Positions 32,792 through 37,650 of a DNA stretch of 37,650 nucleotides are shown piece after piece. Every line of letters begins with the position of its first letter. Position 1 is the first letter of the stretch. Origin of the DNA: an uncultured Clostridia bacterium (GTDB taxonomy: Bacteria; Bacillota; Clostridia; Christensenellales; CAG-917); the NCBI GenBank assembly GCA_947625145.1, contig CANQNC010000013.1, positions 1 to 37,650 on the forward strand, written 5' to 3'. Both the position numbers and the translations under genes were made by a program. The notes under the pieces were generated by a model. It was not told where the DNA came from, did not search any database, and saw only the letters and a list, made by a program, of their open reading frames with translations.

Positions 32792-34026
32792 TTCAAAAGA
32801 GAGGACAGCGCGACGCGAGAAGTTTCCCCGCTTTGCATATCCTTGATCTCGGCTTCGTCGCGCGCGATCTCGTCATCGCCCACGACCACGACGTACTTTG
32901 CGCGTATCCTGTCCGCGTACTTCATCTGCGCTTTGAGGCTGCGCCCCACGATATCCGTCTCCGCGCTCACTCCGCTCCTTCTCTTTGCCGCGACGATCTG
33001 TCTTGCGACCTTTTTTGCCGCGTCTCCCATGGGCGCGACGTAAAACTCTACGGAAGATTCGGACGCCGCAAGCCTCCCCGTGTTTTCAAGCACAAGGAGC
33101 AACCTTTCAAGCCCAAGCCCGAAGCCGACCGCGGGAGTGGGTTTGCCGCCCACCTGCTCTACGAGGCGATCGTATCTTCCGCCGCCGCACACGGTCCCTT
33201 GCGCGCCTATGTCCGTGGACACAAATTCAAACACCGTGCGAGTGTAATAGTCAAGCCCTCTGACAATGGACGGATTGACCTTGTACGGGACGCCGAGTTC
33301 GTCCAGCCCCGCGCGCACGCTGTCGAAATGCGCCTTGCAATCCTCGCACAAAAATTCGGTGATCTTGGGCGCGTTTGCGGTGATCTTTTTGCATTCCTCT
33401 TCCTTGCAATCAAGTATCCTGAGCGGATTTTTGTCAAACCTCTCGCGGCATTGCGCGCACATGGCGTGGAGATTTTGCCCGATATACTCTTTGAGCGCGG
33501 CGTTGTAGCGCGCGCGACATTCGGGACAGCCGATCGAGTTTATGTTCAACTCCGCAAAATCCAGCCCTGCGCGGCGCAAAAAGTCGTGCGCGAGGGATAT
33601 GACTTCCACGTCCGCCTCGGGCGCCTCGCTTCCATAGCACTCCACGCCGAATTGATGATGCTCTCTCAGCCTGCCGTTTTGCGGCTTTTCGTATCTGAAC
33701 ACGGAGGCTATGTAGTACGCTTTCATGGGCATGGGGTTTTGCTGAAGCCCGTTTTCCACAAAGCAACGCGCAACGCCCGCCGTGCCCTCGGGTCTGAGGG
33801 TTATGCTTCTCCCCCCTTTGTCGAGGAAAGTGTACATTTCCTTGTTTACGATGTCCGTGGTCTCTCCCACTCCCCTCAAAAACAGCTCGGTGTGTTCGAA
33901 CATGGGGGTGCGGATCTCCTTAAAGCCGTACAGCGCCGCGGTCTTGCGGGCGATATCCTCGATATAGTGCCATTTGTAAGCCTCGTCGGGAAGCATGTCC
34001 CGCGTGCCTTTGGGTATGTTGATCAT
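32788..34026 (-). CDS. hisS: Histidyl-tRNA synthetase
   Basis: Class II synthetase charging tRNA-His. Motif 1 region, motif 2 (VFRYEKPQNGRLREHHQFGVE, read in parts as FRYEKPQNGR and EHHQFGVE), the histidine motif RGLDYYTRTVFEF, GGGRYD and motif 3 GFGLGLERLLL are present. An insertion with four CxxC-like pairs (GCPEC, MCAQC, DCKEEEC, LCEDC) lies at about 175-235 and may bind zinc. The length is 412 residues. The ATG at 34026 follows GAGGAG. It lies 24 nt after hslU, the place where codY stands in Bacillus. Confidence 0.96.
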   Translation of the reverse strand: MINIPKGTRDMLPDEAYKWHYIEDIARKTAALYGFKEIRTPMFEHTELFLRGVGETTDIVNKEMYTFLDKGGRSITLRPEGTAGVARCFVENGLQQNPMPMKAYYIASVFRYEKPQNGRLREHHQFGVECYGSEAPEADVEVISLAHDFLRRAGLDFAELNINSIGCPECRARYNAALKEYIGQNLHAMCAQCRERFDKNPLRILDCKEEECKKITANAPKITEFLCEDCKAHFDSVRAGLDELGVPYKVNPSIVRGLDYYTRTVFEFVSTDIGAQGTVCGGGRYDRLVEQVGGKPTPAVGFGLGLERLLLVLENTGRLAASESSVEFYVAPMGDAAKKVARQIVAAKRRSGVSAETDIVGRSLKAQMKYADRIRAKYVVVVGDDEIARDEAEIKDMQSGETSRVALSSLLK

Positions 34027-34050
34027 AGTCTCCTCGTTTTGAGTTTTGGC

Positions 34051-35394
34051 TCAGATGATATATTTTTTCAGATTTTTGCCCATCAGCGTGGACATAAGGT
34101 GCTTTTCCACGTATTCCTTGTCCACAATGATCTGCTTCGTTTCGTTGTCGTCCGCCTCATAGAGGACCTCTTTCAACAGTCCTTCGAGCACCGCGTGCAA
34201 CCTGCGGGCGCCGATGTTTTCGCTGTTCTCGTTCTCCTCGAATGACGCGCGCGCGATCTCGTCTATCGCCTCGTCCGTGAAGCTCAGTTCCACGCCGTCC
34301 ACGCCGAGGAGCTGTTTGTACTGTTTCAGCACGGCGTTGTCGGGCTCGGTGAGTATCTTGACAAAATCGTCTTTTGTCAGATTGTTCAGCTCCACTCTGA
34401 TGGGGAAGCGGCCTTGAAGTTCGGGGATCAAGTCCTCCATGCGCGACATGTGAAACGCGCCCGCCGCGATAAACAGGATGAAGTCCGTGCGGATAGCGCC
34501 GTACTTTGTCTGCACCGTGCTGCCCTCGATGATGGGCAAGATGTCCCTTTGCACGCCTTCTCTGGACACGTCGTGCCCCTGTTGCATGCTCCCGCTGTTT
34601 GCCGCGATCTTGTCTATCTCGTCCAAAAAGACCACGCCGTCCTGCTCCGCGCGCTGCATCGCCTCTTGAATGATGGAGTCCTGATCCACCATCTTTTCGG
34701 ATTCCTGCGCGATTATATTTTCCTTTGCCTGCTTAACGGTGATCTTGCGCCTCTTCGCTCCGCCCTGCGGCGCTCCGCCCATAAACGCGCCGAATATGTT
34801 GCCTATATTTATGGAGTCGCTGGGATTGTTGCCGACTTGTATCTGCATGGGACGGGGCTGTTGCCTTATCTCCATCTCAACGTAAACGCCGTCAAGATGC
34901 CCAGCGCGAAGCTCGCTCAGCACCTCTTCTCTCAGCTCGGGGTCGCTCTTGTCCTGAACGCCCGCGGTGTTCCTGCGCAAGGGAAGAAGCACGTCCGCAA
35001 GTTTGTTTTCGGCGATCTCCGTCGCCCTCGGCAAGACCTCTTTGTACTTCTCCTCTCTGACAAGCCTGATGGACACTTCCACAAGATCGCGTATGATGCT
35101 CTCCACGTCCCTGCCGACATAGCCGACTTCGGTGAACTTTGTCGCCTCCACCTTGACAAAGGGGGCTTTGACCACCTTTGCAAGCCTTCTTGCGATCTCG
35201 GTTTTGCCTACGCCCGTGGGGCCCTTCATGATGATGTTTTTAGGAGTGATCTCCTCTCTCATCTCTTCGGGAAGCTTACTGCGGCGATAGCGATTTCTGA
35301 GCGCGATCGCCACCGCGACCTTTGCGTCGTGCTGACCAATGATATATCTGTCAAGTTCCGCTACGATTTGTTTTGGGGTGAGCATGTTTTCCAT
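34051..35394 (-). CDS. hslU: HslU (ClpY), ATPase of the HslUV protease
   Basis: AAA+ unfoldase that docks on HslV. Walker A is GPTGVGKT (58-65), the pore loop is GYVGRDVES (91-99), and Walker B is VVFLDEIDKIA. The C-terminal tail LKKYII is the segment that inserts into HslV. A full intermediate domain lies between Walker A and Walker B. The length is 447 residues. AGGAGG precedes the ATG, and the gap to hslV is 9 nt. Confidence 0.97.
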   Translation of the reverse strand: MENMLTPKQIVAELDRYIIGQHDAKVAVAIALRNRYRRSKLPEEMREEITPKNIIMKGPTGVGKTEIARRLAKVVKAPFVKVEATKFTEVGYVGRDVESIIRDLVEVSIRLVREEKYKEVLPRATEIAENKLADVLLPLRRNTAGVQDKSDPELREEVLSELRAGHLDGVYVEMEIRQQPRPMQIQVGNNPSDSINIGNIFGAFMGGAPQGGAKRRKITVKQAKENIIAQESEKMVDQDSIIQEAMQRAEQDGVVFLDEIDKIAANSGSMQQGHDVSREGVQRDILPIIEGSTVQTKYGAIRTDFILFIAAGAFHMSRMEDLIPELQGRFPIRVELNNLTKDDFVKILTEPDNAVLKQYKQLLGVDGVELSFTDEAIDEIARASFEENENSENIGARRLHAVLEGLLKEVLYEADDNETKQIIVDKEYVEKHLMSTLMGKNLKKYII

Positions 35395-35403
35395 AATGAC
35401 CTC

Positions 35404-35937
35404 CTAGACCGTTTCGACCGTGATGTGATCGTTTGTGTAAACGCAGATCTCGCTTGCTATCTTCAAAGCGCGAGTCGCGATCTCCTTTGCGTCAAGCTCC
35501 GTCGCGGACATGAGCGCGCGCGCCGCGGCAAGCGCGTAATTTCCGCCGCTTCCTATCGCGCAAATGCCGTTTTCGGGCTCTATGACCTCGCCCGTGCCCG
35601 ATATGACGAACATGGACGTCGCGTCCGCCGCAATGAGCAACGCTTCAAGCCGCCTGCCGCCCTTGTCCGAACGCCAAAGTTCGGCGAGTTCCACAGCCGC
35701 GCGCATGAGATTGCCGCTGTACTTTTGCAGCATGGACTCAAACTTTTCGGACAACGCGAACGCGTCGGACACCGAGCCCGCAAAGCCGACCACGACCTTG
35801 TCGCCGTAGATCCTCTTGACTTTGACCGCGTTGCCCTTCATGATGACGCTCTCGCCCATGGTGACTTGCCCGTCCCCCGCGATCGCCGTCACGCCGTCTC
35901 TTTTGACCGCACAGATGGTTGTTCCTCTGAATTCCAT
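35404..35937 (-). CDS. hslV: HslV (ClpQ), peptidase of the HslUV protease
   Basis: Proteasome-beta-like threonine protease. The chain begins [13 protein letters not shown], so the nucleophile should be Thr6, exposed by removal of five residues; the equivalent Bacillus ClpQ is unusual in using an N-terminal serine. [22 protein letters not shown] and [16 protein letters not shown] are conserved. The length is 177 residues. AGAGG lies about 10 nt before the ATG. It is the first gene of hslV-hslU-hisS-rseC-trxA-glyA and has a leader of about 250 nt. Confidence 0.96.
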   Translation of the reverse strand: MEFRGTTICAVKRDGVTAIAGDGQVTMGESVIMKGNAVKVKRIYGDKVVVGFAGSVSDAFALSEKFESMLQKYSGNLMRAAVELAELWRSDKGGRRLEALLIAADATSMFVISGTGEVIEPENGICAIGSGGNYALAAARALMSATELDAKEIATRALKIASEICVYTNDHITVETV

Positions 35938-36215
35938 ATAGCCTAGACCTCTCTTGATTTTTTCTATTTATGGACGGATCTAATCCTCCGTCCGAATTTT
36001 TGTTTTGATTGCGCCTGCATTTGGGCGACTTGTCCGTCGTCTGCCTCGGCTTTCTCGGCTGCAAGGCTTCGGACATTCCGAAGCTCCGCCCTACGTCATG
36101 AGTCACAGCTTGCCCAAGTTGTGGGACTGCGTTCGGATATCCCGCCTCAATGGTACGATATCCCGCCTCACGGATATTTGGATATAATATCGTATTATAT
36201 CAACCCTTATTGTTA
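35938..36215 (-). promoter_or_regulatory. Promoter and structured leader of hslV
   Basis: The 278-bp gap between trmFO and hslV contains, in transcription order, a promoter-like TTGATA (36219-36214), 16 nt, TAATAC (36197-36192); a perfect 9-bp palindrome with arms GATATAATA (36181-36189) and TATTATATC (36193-36201) over the -10; a 14-nt direct repeat GATATCCCGCCTCA on the plus strand (36136-36149 and 36157-36170), 21 bp apart; a hairpin GCTTCGGA/TCCGAAGC (36066-36084); and a hairpin GGACGGA/TCCGTCC (35972-35993). It looks like an operator plus a folded leader. No CtsR, CIRCE or CodY site is evident. Confidence 0.5.
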
Positions 36216-37526
36216 TCAATATCGCGCGCGCGAGGCAAGATAGGCTTTCATATCCTCGACGGCGCGTCTGCCGTAGGCAAGTTTCCTCGACTTTTTGTCC
36301 CGCACTCCCACGATCGGCGGCAATATGCCGAAGTTGGCGTTCATGGGCTGGAAGTCCAAACTTCTTGTGGATATGTATCTCGCAAGCGCTCCGCATATGG
36401 TGGTTTCGGGAGGCAGGACATACTGCCTGCCCTCAAGCTCGTCCGCCATCGCCTGTCCCGCCGCGAGCCCGCTCATCACGCTTTCCACATAGCCCTCGAC
36501 GCCCGAGATCTGCCCCGCAAAATACAGCGCGAATTCGCTGTCCTTCACGCGGAAGCCTCCGTCAAGAAGCTCGGGAGAATTTATGTAAGTGTTGCGGTGC
36601 ATCACGCCATAGCGCAAAAACTCGGCGTCATGCAAGGCGGGGATCATTCTGAACACGCGCTTTTGCTCCGCATAGGTCAGATTGGTTTGAAATCCCACCA
36701 TGTTGAAGCAATCCCCCGCGACGTTCTCTCTCCTCAACTGAACCACCGCGTACGCCTTTTCTCCCGTCTTGGGATTTGTCAGCCCGACGGGTTTGAGAGG
36801 CCCGAAGCGAATGGTGTCGCTGCCGCGCTTTGCCATCTCCTCTATCGGCATACAGCCCTCGAAAAGTTCCTTCTTTTCAAAGTCGTGCAAGACCACTGTC
36901 TCTGCCTCGACAAGCGCTTTGAAAAACTCCTCGTATTCCGCCCTCTGCATGGGAAGATTGAGATAATCCTCCTCGCCCTTGCCGTATCTGCCCCCGAAGT
37001 ACGCCTTTGACATGTCTATGCTGTCAAAGGACACGATGGGCGCGATGGCGTCGTAAAAGTACAGGCTTCCGCCGCCGAGCGAGGATATCGCCGCCGCCAT
37101 TTTGTCGGATGTCAACGGACCGGTTGCTATTACGGTGGGCGTGCGCTCTATCTTGTCGACTTCCTCTCGTATCAGTCTGAAACCCTCAAACTGTTTCAGT
37201 CTCTCCTCCACCGCCGCCGAAAAGCGCTTTCTGTCCACGGCGAGCGCGCTTCCCGAGGGGACCCTGCACGTTTGGGCGATCTGCAAAAGTTCACAACCCA
37301 ACAGTTTGAGTTCCGCTTTCAACACGCCCGAAGCGGTGGACGGCTCCTCGGATTTGAGAGAGTTGGAGCACACAAGCTCGGCAAGTCCGTCCGTGGAATG
37401 GGCGCCCGTCCCCCGCGTGGGACGCATCTCGTACATGTCCACGTCGAAGCCCCTTTTGAGCAGTTGCAACGCGCATTCGCACCCCGCAAGCCCGCCGCCG
37501 ACAACTTTCACGGTCTGCTTTGACAT
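36216..37526 (-). CDS. trmFO: TrmFO, folate-dependent tRNA m5U54 methyltransferase
   Basis: Makes ribothymidine-54 in tRNA using methylenetetrahydrofolate and FADH2. The FAD loop is VVGGGLAGCECAL (8-20), and GLAELVCSNSLKS contains a family-conserved cysteine. VVQLRRENVAGDCFNMVGF and QPMNANFGILPP follow. At 436 residues it is full length. The ATG at 37526 lies one base after the topA stop; a longer reading would overlap topA heavily. The topA-trmFO-hslVU order is shared with Bacillus, but codV (xerC) is missing before hslV. Confidence 0.96.
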   Translation of the reverse strand: MSKQTVKVVGGGLAGCECALQLLKRGFDVDMYEMRPTRGTGAHSTDGLAELVCSNSLKSEEPSTASGVLKAELKLLGCELLQIAQTCRVPSGSALAVDRKRFSAAVEERLKQFEGFRLIREEVDKIERTPTVIATGPLTSDKMAAAISSLGGGSLYFYDAIAPIVSFDSIDMSKAYFGGRYGKGEEDYLNLPMQRAEYEEFFKALVEAETVVLHDFEKKELFEGCMPIEEMAKRGSDTIRFGPLKPVGLTNPKTGEKAYAVVQLRRENVAGDCFNMVGFQTNLTYAEQKRVFRMIPALHDAEFLRYGVMHRNTYINSPELLDGGFRVKDSEFALYFAGQISGVEGYVESVMSGLAAGQAMADELEGRQYVLPPETTICGALARYISTRSLDFQPMNANFGILPPIVGVRDKKSRKLAYGRRAVEDMKAYLASRARY

Positions 37527-37527
37527 A

Positions 37528-37650
37528 TCACTTCTTCCCGTCGTCCTTGACGAGTTCTCTGTGCTTGCATGCGCGATTTGTGCACACATAGTAGGTTTTG
37601 TCCTCTCTCTTGACCACTTTCATGACGGACGCGCAGTCGGGACAGAAGTA
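37528..37650 (-). CDS. topA: DNA topoisomerase I, C-terminal end
   Basis: Only the last 40 residues are present; the gene enters from the right edge. They form the final part of a four-cysteine zinc ribbon, FCPDCASVMKVV then YYVCTNRACKH, typical of TopA C-termini, and end in a Lys-rich KDDGKK. The position directly before trmFO supports the call. The enzyme relaxes negative supercoils. The stop codon at 37530-37528 is one base from the trmFO ATG, so the two are probably cotranscribed. Confidence 0.85.
   Translation of the reverse strand, partial: YFCPDCASVMKVVKREDKTYYVCTNRACKHRELVKDDGKK

Noticed and set aside
34414..35946. 510-codon plus-strand open frame
   Set aside because: Antisense to hslU and hslV, which are unmistakable.
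35972..35993. Terminator for a plus-strand transcript
   Set aside because: The hairpin is followed by T-rich DNA on the plus strand, but no plus-strand gene precedes it; more likely part of the hslV leader.

Overview
The window looks like a chromosomal segment of a Clostridia-type member of the Bacillota (Firmicutes), probably from an uncultured lineage. This rests on gene order and gene types: a mraZ-rsmH-PBP-murE cell-wall cluster, a tig-clpP-clpX-ysxC proteostasis block, a topA-trmFO-hslV-hslU block, an NfnAB-type flavin oxidoreductase pair, RqcH, a large Alu-containing SRP RNA, and mostly strong GGAGG ribosome sites. Most of the sequence is housekeeping on the minus strand; I cannot name a genus.

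Layout. 1-4.9 kb: start of the division and cell-wall cluster (mraZ, rsmH, an unusual membrane protein where ftsL is expected, a PASTA penicillin-binding protein, murE cut by the left edge), with a MraZ-box promoter. 5.2-6.8 kb: a Cys-containing unknown protein and a metallophosphoesterase, plus strand. 6.9-11.1 kb: ysxC, clpX, clpP and tig. 11.25-12.9 kb: rqcH, followed by a degenerate 61-62-bp tandem repeat. 13.4-18.2 kb: ileS, a SAM methyltransferase and an RluA-type pseudouridine synthase, then tRNA-Gly(CCC). 18.4-19.1 kb: gene-poor DNA with short repeats. 19.1-21.2 kb: an ABC-2 transporter pair. 21.35-21.66 kb: SRP RNA with a clear promoter and terminator. 21.66-22.1 kb: intergenic DNA dominated by a large nested inverted repeat that contains the obg stop codon. 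22.1-26.2 kb: nth-nfnA-nfnB-obg, overlapping or closely packed. 26.3-27.8 kb: a DUF3343 Se/S-carrier-like gene divergent from a cysteine desulfurase-like gene. 27.9-29.8 kb: a cytosolic subtilase with two small unknown genes around a symmetrical divergent promoter. 30-36 kb: hslV-hslU-hisS-rseC-trxA-glyA-acetyltransferase. 36.2-37.65 kb: trmFO and the 3' end of topA.

How the genes work together. Two self-compartmentalised proteases (ClpXP, HslUV), trigger factor, SRP RNA and RqcH cover nascent-chain folding, targeting, rescue and degradation. The cell-wall genes and Obg link growth to division. NfnAB, thioredoxin and an RseC-like protein are redox functions.

No clear new multi-gene system is visible. 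The most unusual non-coding signals are the nested inverted repeat at 21991-22119 with matching end sequences at 21881-21900, the 61-62-bp array at 12966-13333, three SD-less genes whose -10 hexamer lies 6-7 nt before the ATG, and dyads upstream of hslV and mraZ. The most unusual coding signals are the FtsL-position protein, the long Lys/Ala/Glu tail on trigger factor, a Gly in the Obg G4 motif, and the Se/S-carrier/desulfurase pair. All functional statements come from reading motifs; nothing was searched against a database.
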